A stretch of 38,188 nt of DNA from Candidatus Angelobacter sp. Gp1-AA117 (GTDB lineage Bacteria > Acidobacteriota > Terriglobia > Terriglobales > Acidobacteriaceae): contig QHVI01000048.1 in the NCBI GenBank assembly GCA_003223515.1, forward strand, positions 1 to 38,188, written 5' to 3'. A program made the translations under genes and the position numbers. Each line of letters starts with the position of its first letter. The stretch's first letter is position 1. Shown here piece after piece: positions 22,836-30,572 of the stretch. The notes below the pieces were generated by a model, which worked only from the letters and a program-made list of their open reading frames with translations, did not search any database and was not told the DNA's origin.

Positions 22836-23720
22836 GTGGCTCATTATGGCAGAGTATTTGCACATGAGGCGTCTGAACACCAAGGAACGGCAAAGGATGA
22901 TCAATTCCCGTCTTTTGATGGCTTTTTATTGCGCCATTTTGTTTTACAACGAGCGGCATCACGGTACATTTTTCTTCATCTATTTTTTGGCGTAATCGCG
23001 TTGATATTGTGGATTATTTCCGCAACGCCTCGAATGTGGCAGAAACTGGCCGGAAGTTTGCTCCTGATCGCATACGTTGCAGGCTTTTTACCTCTGGAGA
23101 AGGCATTTCCCGCAATAGATCCTCATATCACGAGAATATTGGCAATCGGGTTCTGGTGGACCGCAGTGGCCCTGGCGAGTCTTGATTGGATTCTGGAGCA
23201 TTTCATCGAGTCTGCGGCGGTAACAACTTCCGGGCTTCTGATCGATATTCCAAAAATCAGCGAACCCCATTTACCTGCCGATGATGCACACGACTTTGTT
23301 CTCACTCGCCTAAGGGCTGAAGCCGATGCAGAAAAATCGCCTCTCAGCGCTCTTCAACTACAGTTTCTTGATTACAGCCGTATTGCGTCAGACGAAGACG
23401 CCAAAGCAGTGGAACAGGAGTTTTATAAGCAGGAAAACTACTGGAAATTCAAAAAACAGATCATCAATCTTCTTAGACTCGCGATCCAAAAAGACCGCAA
23501 AGAAAATCCGGATAACTGGAGAAAATACCGCCATCTGTTACGTGATCTGAAGAAAGGGAAAAGAGATCAACAGCTTGCGTTATTGTTGGAGCGTGCGATC
23601 CTTGACGCCCGGATCAACGACGAAAAGTTCCTGGACTATTTCCTTTACATTGTGATTGGCATTGCCGTTGTGGCCTTACTTCTTTTTGCACTATCTTTTA
23701 CTGGCGGGTCCCACAACTAA
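22836..23720 (+). CDS. Multi-span membrane protein of unknown function, copy 2 of the duplicated domain
   Basis: A 294-residue protein with a GTG start and no good ribosome binding site. Four membrane spans are visible (about 44-62, 68-86, 98-117 and 268-287), with a long cytoplasmic-looking segment 120-265 between the third and fourth. That segment includes FKKQIINLLRLAIQKD, ENPDNWRKYRHLLRDL and LALLLERA, which align with FGQKLVTLLGNAYRQD, TDPQAKDKYRAAVQSL and VLPLILERG of the upstream protein. The last span plus short tail mirrors that protein too. The gene is visibly more AT-rich and lysine-rich than the catabolic genes around it. The start may lie elsewhere; the spans and domain do not depend on it. 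Function unknown. Confidence 0.75.
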   Translation: MAHYGRVFAHEASEHQGTAKDDQFPSFDGFLLRHFVLQRAASRYIFLHLFFGVIALILWIISATPRMWQKLAGSLLLIAYVAGFLPLEKAFPAIDPHITRILAIGFWWTAVALASLDWILEHFIESAAVTTSGLLIDIPKISEPHLPADDAHDFVLTRLRAEADAEKSPLSALQLQFLDYSRIASDEDAKAVEQEFYKQENYWKFKKQIINLLRLAIQKDRKENPDNWRKYRHLLRDLKKGKRDQQLALLLERAILDARINDEKFLDYFLYIVIGIAVVALLLFALSFTGGSHN

Positions 23721-23784
23721 TCTTCATCACCATTGCTGTCATCCGCCGCATGAGCGATTCCACGCTATATACTGATTCCGTCGC

Positions 23785-24714
23785 ATGTCCAAAGTTCTCA
23801 CCCTGCAGCAAGCCATCGCTGATCTCGTGCCTGATGGCTCCAGTGTTGCTCTTGGCCTCCAGATGGAGCAGATGATCCCCTTTGCCGCCGGACACGAGAT
23901 CATCCGCCAGAAGAAGCGCGACCTCCGGCTGATCGGCCCCATTTCCGACATTCTGTTTGACCAGCTTATCGGCGCAGGCTGCGTCAAAGACGTAGTGGCC
24001 GCCTGGGTGGGCAACGTGATGATGGGTTCGGCCTACAACTTCCGCCGTGCCACCGAGCAGGAGAATCCCGGTACTCCCGGCGAGAAGCTGCGCGTCTTCA
24101 ACATGACGAATTTCTGTATCTCGCTGGCGCTCCAGGCCGGGGCTATGGGTGTGCCATTCCTGCCTACCCGCACTGCCATGGGCAGCGACGTTCCCAGGGG
24201 CAATCATTTCTTCTACCAGATCATCTCTCCCTTCGAACCGAAGGAAACGCTCATGGCTGTCCGTGCCATCCAGCCGGATGTGACCATTGTCCACGTGCAG
24301 CGCGCCGATAAATTCGGCAACGCGCATTGCTGGGGAAATTTTGGTGTAATGATTGAAGGCGTGCGCGCAGCCAAAAAGGTGATTGTCTGCGCGGAAGAGG
24401 TCGTGCCTGAGGAGATGATCGCCAGTGACCCCAATCGCACCGTAATTCCCGGTTTTCTGGTGTCGGCGGTGGTGTATTGCCCTTATGGGGCGCATCCCTC
24501 GCCAGTGCAGGGATACTATAAGCGTGATGATGATTTTTTCCAGCAGTACCACGCCGAGACCAAAACACCGGAGGCATTCAGCGCCTGGGCACAACACTGG
24601 ATTCATGGTGTAAAGGACTGCAGCGAATATGCAAAGCTGCTGGGTGAAGAGCGGTTGGAAAATTTAGGTGTCAAGAAGCACGCGTATGCAGCGGTAACGG
24701 ATTTTGGTTATTAG
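23785..24714 (+). CDS. Glutaconate-CoA-transferase-type subunit A
   Basis: A 309-residue class I CoA-transferase alpha subunit beginning LTLQQAIADLVPDGSSVALG, followed by HEIIRQKKRDLRLIG and FDQLIGAGCVKDVVAAWVGN. The later stretches IQPDVTIVHVQRADKFGNAH and VVYCPYGAHPSPVQGYY are family signatures. It should pair with the beta subunit at 18508, which carries the catalytic glutamate; having the two genes 4.5 kb apart is abnormal, because they are usually adjacent. IpdA of steroid-ring degradation has the same fold and a similar C-terminus, so a ring-hydrolysing role is an alternative. TATACT at 23768-23773 may be a -10 box with a very short leader. Confidence 0.82.
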   Translation: MSKVLTLQQAIADLVPDGSSVALGLQMEQMIPFAAGHEIIRQKKRDLRLIGPISDILFDQLIGAGCVKDVVAAWVGNVMMGSAYNFRRATEQENPGTPGEKLRVFNMTNFCISLALQAGAMGVPFLPTRTAMGSDVPRGNHFFYQIISPFEPKETLMAVRAIQPDVTIVHVQRADKFGNAHCWGNFGVMIEGVRAAKKVIVCAEEVVPEEMIASDPNRTVIPGFLVSAVVYCPYGAHPSPVQGYYKRDDDFFQQYHAETKTPEAFSAWAQHWIHGVKDCSEYAKLLGEERLENLGVKKHAYAAVTDFGY

Positions 24715-24869
24715 CACTCAGCATTCAGCCTCTTGCCGGTGATCAGGGGAATGCATTGCAAGTTTAGCGACAATGTTTATGTTTTAAGATTTATGTATGT
24801 TTTAAGATTTTGACTAAGTACTAAATACTAATTACTAAGTACTTAGCCAGTAGCTAGCAGCTTCTTCTT
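24715..24869. other. Spacer with AT-rich and CTAG-rich words
   Basis: It contains two tandem TATGTTTTAAGATTT words (about 24777-24810), then GACTAAGTACTAAATAC / TAATTACTAAGTACTTAG and TAGCCAGTAGCTAGCAGC. The last word ends 10 bases before the ATG of the 2Fe-2S subunit and provides no clear Shine-Dalgarno. Confidence 0.6.
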
Positions 24870-25364
24870 ATGAAAAAGCAACTCATCGAACTCCGTGTTA
24901 ACGGCCGCACTTACGAGATTGCGGCAGAGCCGAATGCTCTCCTGCTGGACGTGCTGCGCCAGCAGTTGCAGCTTACCGGCTCCAAGCGCGGCTGTGATGA
25001 TTCTTCGTGCGGCGCCTGCACCGTGCTGGTGGATGGAGTTCCCACCCTGAGCTGCACTGTGCTGGCCATGAGTTTTGCCGCCGATGAGCAGCCTGGCCCG
25101 GAGATCGTGACTGTGGAAGGCATTGCCGATCGTGGAGCACTGGCCGCAATTCAAAAAGCTTACGGTGACTGGGGTGGCGCACAATGTGGTTACTGCACCC
25201 CGGGATTCATGGTTACTGTGAAAGCGCTGCTCGATCGCAATCCTGAACCCAGTGACGAGGAGATTCGCCACGCCCTGAGCGGTAATCTCTGCCGCTGCAC
25301 TGGCTATACTCAGATGTACCAGGCCATCAAGGCAGCGATTGAGGCAGAGCAGAAGGGGCATTGA
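24870..25364 (+). CDS. Aromatic-CoA reductase-type molybdenum hydroxylase, 2Fe-2S subunit
   Basis: A 164-residue subunit with both [2Fe-2S] clusters of the xanthine-oxidase family: C42, C47, C50 and C62 (plant-ferredoxin fold, CDDSSCGAC) and C106, C109, C141 and C143 (CGYC ... CRCTGYTQM). It passes electrons between the molybdenum and the FAD subunit. The other two subunits follow at 25680 and 28394. Together they resemble 4-hydroxybenzoyl-CoA reductase (HcrC/HbaB for this subunit). It is separated from the large subunit by 315 bp of repeat-rich spacer, wide for subunits of one complex. Confidence 0.88.
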   Translation: MKKQLIELRVNGRTYEIAAEPNALLLDVLRQQLQLTGSKRGCDDSSCGACTVLVDGVPTLSCTVLAMSFAADEQPGPEIVTVEGIADRGALAAIQKAYGDWGGAQCGYCTPGFMVTVKALLDRNPEPSDEEIRHALSGNLCRCTGYTQMYQAIKAAIEAEQKGH

Positions 25365-25679
25365 AGAGATTTGGTAAATGGGTAAGTTGGTAAATGGGTA
25401 AATTGAAACCAAACCCTGAACCGCTTTTACCGCAGTCGGACATGGGACTAACGTCCCACCCAGAAAACATGAAAATTGCGCTTCGGGTTAAGGTATCCAC
25501 CGTAAGCACCCAGCTATTTTTAGGGCAGAGGGCGCAGAGAACGCAGAGAGAATACAAAGATCAATGCGCAGAGACATATGCTACGTTTTACATGAGCGAA
25601 ATACGAAGCTAAAGGCCAATGACCAATGGCTAAGGACTTAGCTAGAAGCTAGTAGCTAGCAGCTTCGAAAGACAAAGAA
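25365..25679. other. Repeat-filled spacer inside the hydroxylase genes
   Basis: No gene is present. In order: GGTAAATGGGTAAGTTGG words (25372-25402), the left copy of the 105-bp direct repeat (25426-25530), a GGCGCAGAGAACGCAGAG word, and CTAG-rich words AGCTAGAAGCTAGTAGC (about 25636-25666). The ATG at 25680 is preceded only by AAAGACAAAGAA, a poor ribosome binding site. Confidence 0.7.
25426..25530 (+). repeat. 105-bp perfect direct repeat, left copy
   Basis: Starts TTTACCGCAGTCGGACATGG and ends TATTTTTAGGGCAGAG. It is identical by eye over 105 bases to 30343-30447. Inside is the hairpin GGGAC-TAAC-GTCCC. Outside the copies the flanks diverge except for CGCAGAG words on the right. Confidence 0.9.
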
Positions 25680-28280
25680 ATGACCGACTTTTCCATCATC
25701 GGCAAATCCGTCGCCCTGATCGATTCGGCGGGCAAAACTACCGGACAGGGCAAATATGCTGACGACCTCTCCCTGCCGGGGATGCTTATCGGCAAGATTC
25801 TGCATTCGCCGTATCCTCATGCCCTGATTAAGAAAATTGATTCGTCCCGCGCGGAAGCCCTTGAAGGCGTGATTGCAGTTGTCACCGGCCCGGACGCACC
25901 CAACAAATACGGCATTCTTCCCGTCGGCCATGATGAGACCGCTCTCGCGGTAGAAAAAGTCCGTTACGTCGGGGACAACGTTGCCTGCGTCGTGGCTATT
26001 TCTGAGAGCATTGCCGAGCAGGCGCTCGATCTCATTCAGGTCGATTATGAACTGCTGCCCGCCTGGTTCGATCCGGAAGATTCCATGAAGGCGGAGAAAG
26101 ACTGGATTCATCCGCAGCGCCCCAACAACATCGAAAAGGACTATCACCACGTCTTTGGCGATCCGGAAAAAGGTTTCGCGGAATCCGATCTTGTCCTGGA
26201 GAATCGTTATCTCGCCGGCGAAGTCACGCACGCCGCCATGGAGCCGCATTCAACCCTGGCGGCCTTTGAACCCGATCCGCAGACCGGCAAACCCGGACGC
26301 CTCACCGTCTGGTCGTCCACCCAGGTTCCGTATTACCTCCAGCACAAGCTCTCCATCGTGCTGGAGATGCCCATGTCACAGATTCGCGTGATCAAGCCTC
26401 TGGTGGGCGGCGGCTTCGGTGGCAAGAGCGAGGTGATCCCACTGGAGATCATCGCTGCCGTCGCAGCCCGCAAGGCCAAAGCACCGGTCAAGATCACCTA
26501 CACGCGTGAAGAAGTTTTCTGGGCTCATCGTGGACGTCCGCGCACCATCATTGACTTGAAAACCGGGGTGAAGAAGGATGGCCGCATCACATCGGTCGCG
26601 GCCCGCGTTGTCCAGGATGGCGGCGCGTACTGCTCTTATGGCGTGGTCACTATCCTTTATTCCGGTGCGCTGCTGGGTGCGCTTTATGACATTCCGAACA
26701 TCCGTTACGATGGCTATCGCGTGCTCACCAACAAGCCTGCCTGCGGTGCTATGCGCGGCCATGGCACGGTGAATGTCCGCTTCGCCTTTGAGTCGCAGCT
26801 TGATGAAATTGCCAACAGGCTGGGCATCGATTCAGCGGTGATTCGCCGCCGCAATCTGCTCAAGCCGCCCTGCATCACGGTCAACAATCTGCGCGTGCAG
26901 AGCTACGGCCTGCCTGAATGCATCGAGAAAGTGATCGAGCGCTCCGGATGGATGAAGCGCAAAGGCAGGATGCTGCCCGGACGCGGCCTCGGCCTGGCCT
27001 GTAGTCATTATGTGAGCGGCGCGGCCAACAGCATTATCCGCTCAGACATGCCGCACTCTACCGTGAACATCAAGATTGATCGCGATGGCGGCGTGGTGGT
27101 TTATACGGGAGCCTCGGATATCGGGCAGGGCAGCGACACCATGGTCGCCCAGATCGTGGCTGAAGTTCTGGGCATCAGCCTGGGACGCATCAAGATCATC
27201 GCCGCCGATACCGACCTCACTCCCATCGATATCGGCTCCTATTCCAGCCGCGTGACTTTTATGAACGGCAACGCCAGCCTGCGCGCCGCCGAAAACGTGA
27301 AGACCAAAATCCTTGCTGCTGCCGCGCAAAAGATGAACTGCTCTCCTGAAGACATCGTTATGCGCCATGACATGCTGTGGAAGCGCGGTACTCCTGAACC
27401 GCATGGCAAGGGCGCTGAAGCCGTGCAGATTCTCGAAAAAGTTGATACCCCGCGCGGCAACGTGCAGGAGGTGAGCGGCCGCGTCGAAGGCCAGATTCTG
27501 CGCGGCTCGCTCCAGCAAAAACGCAAGGAAGAAGGTCCCAAGGATCGCATGAGCTTTGAAGAGGCTGTGGTCTCGGCTATCGATTTCAGCGGCGCACTCA
27601 CCGGCACCGGCTCTTATGCCCCACCGAAAGACGCTCGCGGAGGCGCATTCAAAGGCGCAGGCGTCGGCCCTTCTCCTGCATATTCCTATTCGGCGCAGGT
27701 AGCCGAGGTCAGCGTGGATGAAGATACTGGTGAGGTGACAGTCCATAAAGTCTGGGCTGCGCATGACTGCGGACGCGCTCTCAATCCCGTTTCGGTCGAA
27801 GGCCAGGTAATCGGCTCCGTCTGGATGGGCATGGGCCAGGCGCTCCAGGAAGAGATGGTCTGGAAAGACGGCCTGCTCATGAATCCCGGCCTGCTGGAAT
27901 ATAAGTCGCCATCTTCGGCAGAATCGCCTGAGGTGGAAACCATCATTGTCGAGAGCGTCGATCCTGAAGGACCCTTCGGCGCCAAAGAAGCCAGTGAAGG
28001 CTCGCTGGCGGCAACGATTCCGGCCATCGCCAATGCGATTCATGATGCAGTCGGTGTCCGCCTGCGCGAAGCCCCGTTTACTCCGGAGCGCGTGCTGGCC
28101 GCGATACGCGCCAGGAAACAAGCCGCGAAAGCACTGGAGATCACGCGTGGCGCCGATCCCTCCGCGCCTAAAGTGTTCCGTGAGCATGGCGGTTCGCTGT
28201 GGTACAAAGGCAAGGGTCCCGAGCGCCACCCGGACGACCCCGCGCGCAAGAACGGCGACAAAGCGTTGGCAGGAGACTGA
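25680..28280 (+). CDS. Aromatic-CoA reductase-type molybdenum hydroxylase, molybdopterin subunit
   Basis: An 866-residue xanthine-oxidase-family large subunit. Recognisable parts are IDSAGKTTGQGKYADDLSLP at the N-terminus, GGGFGGKSE, GAMRGHGTVNVRFAFE, GASDIGQGSDTM (cofactor loop) and GPFGAKEASEG at 764-774, where E773 takes the place of the catalytic glutamate. It would hold the Mo-cytosine-dinucleotide cofactor. It is about 100 residues longer than 4-hydroxybenzoyl-CoA reductase HcrA, with an insertion around 565-640 (DTPRGNVQEVSGRVEGQ, LQQKRKEEGPKD) and a charged tail after about 823. The reductase removes a para-hydroxyl from an aromatic CoA ester; whether this one does is inferred from the FAD subunit. 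Confidence 0.88.
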   Translation: MTDFSIIGKSVALIDSAGKTTGQGKYADDLSLPGMLIGKILHSPYPHALIKKIDSSRAEALEGVIAVVTGPDAPNKYGILPVGHDETALAVEKVRYVGDNVACVVAISESIAEQALDLIQVDYELLPAWFDPEDSMKAEKDWIHPQRPNNIEKDYHHVFGDPEKGFAESDLVLENRYLAGEVTHAAMEPHSTLAAFEPDPQTGKPGRLTVWSSTQVPYYLQHKLSIVLEMPMSQIRVIKPLVGGGFGGKSEVIPLEIIAAVAARKAKAPVKITYTREEVFWAHRGRPRTIIDLKTGVKKDGRITSVAARVVQDGGAYCSYGVVTILYSGALLGALYDIPNIRYDGYRVLTNKPACGAMRGHGTVNVRFAFESQLDEIANRLGIDSAVIRRRNLLKPPCITVNNLRVQSYGLPECIEKVIERSGWMKRKGRMLPGRGLGLACSHYVSGAANSIIRSDMPHSTVNIKIDRDGGVVVYTGASDIGQGSDTMVAQIVAEVLGISLGRIKIIAADTDLTPIDIGSYSSRVTFMNGNASLRAAENVKTKILAAAAQKMNCSPEDIVMRHDMLWKRGTPEPHGKGAEAVQILEKVDTPRGNVQEVSGRVEGQILRGSLQQKRKEEGPKDRMSFEEAVVSAIDFSGALTGTGSYAPPKDARGGAFKGAGVGPSPAYSYSAQVAEVSVDEDTGEVTVHKVWAAHDCGRALNPVSVEGQVIGSVWMGMGQALQEEMVWKDGLLMNPGLLEYKSPSSAESPEVETIIVESVDPEGPFGAKEASEGSLAATIPAIANAIHDAVGVRLREAPFTPERVLAAIRARKQAAKALEITRGADPSAPKVFREHGGSLWYKGKGPERHPDDPARKNGDKALAGD

Positions 28281-28284
28281 AAAG

Positions 28285-28390
28285 ATTTGGTAAATGGGTA
28301 ATTTGGTAAGTGGGTAATTGAAATTCCCAAGGCGTCCTTAATTTAAATTTACCCAATTACCCAATTACCAAATTACGCAATTAGCAAATC
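28285..28390. repeat. Inverted repeat ending at the FAD-subunit start codon
   Basis: The left arm is 28285-28320 (GATTTGGTAAATGGGTAATT...) and the right arm 28356-28390 (...ACCAAATTACGCATTAGC). They are imperfect complements of 35-36 nt with one gap and a few mismatches. The right arm ends three bases before ATG 28394. It belongs to the GGTAAATGGGTAA family. Confidence 0.75.
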
Positions 28391-28393
28391 CCA

Positions 28394-29377
28394 ATGAGCT
28401 TGCCGACTTTCAAACTTCTCCTCCCACGCACCCTCCAGGATGCGGTCAGCCATCTTGCGCGCTATGGCGGCAACATCCAGGTACTGGCCGGCGGCACTGA
28501 CCTGATTCCCTCCATGAAGCAGAAGCTCTTCACCCCGGCTTATGTCATGGATATCCGCGGCATCGACGAACTTCGCGGCATTCACGTAGTGCCCGGAACA
28601 GGCGTGGAGATCGGCGCGCTCACTCCGCTCTCCACTATTGAGGATTCCGAATTCATGCGCCGGAATTATCGCGTGCTCTATGAAGCCGCGATCACCGTGG
28701 CCTCTCCCATCCTGCGCAACATGGGCACCTTGGGCGGCAACATCTGCCTCGATACACGCTGCGTCTGGTACAACCAGTCATTGCAATGGCGCAAATCATG
28801 CGGGTTCTGCATCAAGAAAGATGGCGATCTCTGTCACGTTGCTCCCGGCGGCACGCGTTGCTGGGCGGCGTTCTCCGGCGATACGCCTCCCGCTCTGCTT
28901 TGCCTGAATGCCGATCTGGAGATCATTGGGCCAAGAGGAGTGAGGCGCGTTCCCTTGTCACAGTTCTATACCAGCCTTGGGGATGCCCATCTCAAACTCG
29001 ATCCCAATGAGATGCTCACCCGCATCCTTCTACCTGAATCTTCCGCTGGATGGAAGGGCAGCTACCAGAAGCTGCGCATTCGCGGATCGATTGATTACCC
29101 TCTGGCCGGAGTCGCGGTTGCTTTTAGAAAGAATGGCGGCCCAGTGGAAGCCGCGCGCGTCGCCATCACCGCCGTCAATCCTTCTCCTGTGCTTGTTCCC
29201 GGCGCCGAGCACGCATTGATCGGCAAGCAACCCGATGAGCATGTCGCCACAGTGGTAGGCGAACTGGCCGCCAAGGCCGCCAAGCCGCTGACCACTTCAG
29301 GCCTCACTCCCGAATACCGCCGCGAGATGGTCAAAGTCTTCGCCAAACGCGCCGTGCTGGCCGCCGCAAGATCTTGA
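28394..29377 (+). CDS. Aromatic-CoA reductase-type molybdenum hydroxylase, FAD and [4Fe-4S] subunit
   Basis: A 327-residue FAD subunit with the FAD loops LAGGTDLIPS (31-40) and NMGTLGGN (109-116). A loop unique to 4-hydroxybenzoyl-CoA reductases is present: C123 in LDTRCVWYNQS, C139 in GFCIKKDGDLC, C147, and C156 in GGTRCWAAFSGD. In Thauera HcrB the [4Fe-4S] ligands are, as I recall, C122, C138, C146 and C155, the same spacing shifted by one. That cluster lets the reductase run electrons from ferredoxin towards the molybdenum site. This is the strongest evidence for substrate class in the cluster. No Shine-Dalgarno: the start lies at the foot of an inverted repeat. Confidence 0.9.
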   Translation: MSLPTFKLLLPRTLQDAVSHLARYGGNIQVLAGGTDLIPSMKQKLFTPAYVMDIRGIDELRGIHVVPGTGVEIGALTPLSTIEDSEFMRRNYRVLYEAAITVASPILRNMGTLGGNICLDTRCVWYNQSLQWRKSCGFCIKKDGDLCHVAPGGTRCWAAFSGDTPPALLCLNADLEIIGPRGVRRVPLSQFYTSLGDAHLKLDPNEMLTRILLPESSAGWKGSYQKLRIRGSIDYPLAGVAVAFRKNGGPVEAARVAITAVNPSPVLVPGAEHALIGKQPDEHVATVVGELAAKAAKPLTTSGLTPEYRREMVKVFAKRAVLAAARS

Positions 29378-29489
29378 AAAGCTTTACCACAGATCAACAC
29401 AGATGAACACAGATCTGAGTGGGTGCGCGAAGTTGCTTTGTTGCACATCAGAAGTTGACTAACCACTAAGTACTAATTACTAATTACTG

Positions 29490-30335
29490 GTGCTCATCAC
29501 CGACTGCCACATCCACATCCAGCCGTATGACATGTTCAAAGCCGGGCCCATGGAGGTCATGAAAAAAGCCCGGGGCGGATTTGATGACATCATCGAATAC
29601 TGCCGCTCGCCCAAAGCGCTGCTGAAGTATCTGGATTCTGTCGGCGTGGAGCGCGCCATGCTCATCAACTATGTGGCGCCGGAGGTGATGGGTCTCACCG
29701 GCGAAATAAACCAGTGGGTGGTGGATTACTGCAAAGAAAATCCGAAGCGGCTGCTCTCTTGCGGCAGCGTGCACCCACGTCACAGCCACAACGTACAGGC
29801 CGATATGGAGCACATCGCCCGCCTCGGCATCCGCATGATCAAGATCCATCCGCCGCACCAGCTTCTGTATGCCAATGATTACGTGAACGGAGTAAAAGAA
29901 CTGGCAACGATTTACCGCGTTGCCGAACAGGAAGGCATTCCGGTGATGGTGCATACTGGAACGTCCATTTTTCCCGGCGCCCGCAACCGCTTTGGCGATC
30001 CTCTATTTCTTGATGATGTTGCCGTGGATTTTCCCAAACTCAAGCTGCTGATGGCCCATGGCGGCCGCCCCATCTGGATGCAGACAGCCTTCTTCCTGCT
30101 GCGCCGCCACAAGAATGTCCATCTTGATATCAGCGGCATCCCGCCCAAATTGTTGTTGCAGTATTTCCCCCGCCTTGAGGAGATCGCTTACAAAACGCTC
30201 TTCGGCACCGACTGGCCCAGCCCCGGCGTAAAAGACATCCGCCAGAACATGAATGAGTTCCTGGCGCTGCCATTACCGCAACAGGTTAAAGACCAGATCC
30301 TAAGCAAAACCGCGCTACAGATCTGGCCGGAATAG
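29490..30335 (+). CDS. Amidohydrolase-2 family metal hydrolase/decarboxylase
   Basis: A 281-residue TIM-barrel amidohydrolase. The metal-binding pattern is DCHIHIQ at the start, KIHPPHQ in the middle, MVHTG and MAHGGRP, and FGTDWPSPG towards the end with the catalytic aspartate. The family includes o-pyrocatechuate, gamma-resorcylate and ACMS decarboxylases and lactone hydrolases. Following a hydroxybenzoyl-CoA-reductase-like complex, a hydroxybenzoate-type decarboxylase or ring-fragment hydrolase is plausible. The start is GTG 29490, because the HxH motif is only a few residues in; directly before it lies ACTAATTACTAATTACTG, a repeat word with no ribosome binding site. The right copy of the 105-bp repeat begins eight bases after the stop. 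Confidence 0.83.
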   Translation: MLITDCHIHIQPYDMFKAGPMEVMKKARGGFDDIIEYCRSPKALLKYLDSVGVERAMLINYVAPEVMGLTGEINQWVVDYCKENPKRLLSCGSVHPRHSHNVQADMEHIARLGIRMIKIHPPHQLLYANDYVNGVKELATIYRVAEQEGIPVMVHTGTSIFPGARNRFGDPLFLDDVAVDFPKLKLLMAHGGRPIWMQTAFFLLRRHKNVHLDISGIPPKLLLQYFPRLEEIAYKTLFGTDWPSPGVKDIRQNMNEFLALPLPQQVKDQILSKTALQIWPE

Positions 30336-30342
30336 ATCAGAC

Positions 30343-30447
30343 TTTACCGCAGTCGGACATGGGACTAACGTCCCACCCAGAAAACATGAAAATTGCGCTT
30401 CGGGTTAAGGTATCCACCGTAAGCACCCAGCTATTTTTAGGGCAGAG
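30343..30447 (+). repeat. 105-bp perfect direct repeat, right copy
   Basis: Identical by eye to 25426-25530 and in the same orientation. The spacer after it, to 30572, contains only CGCAGAG words, TACCGCTGATGACGCTGATT / AACTCATTAACGCTGAC and TCTGCGTTCTCTGCGCCC. Confidence 0.9.
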
Positions 30448-30572
30448 AACGCAGAGGTCGCAGAGCCAAACTCACCTTACCGCTGATGACGCTGATTGAA
30501 CTCATTAACGCTGACTAAACAAGAGATAACAACTAATTTCTCTGCGTTCTCTGCGCCCTCTGCGTGAAAGAT

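Noticed and set aside
22663-22995. 110-residue frame overlapping the start of the four-span membrane protein
   Set aside because: It shares no pattern with anything known and overlaps a frame with clear membrane spans and a domain shared with its neighbour. The first 170 bases could still belong to a longer version of that gene.
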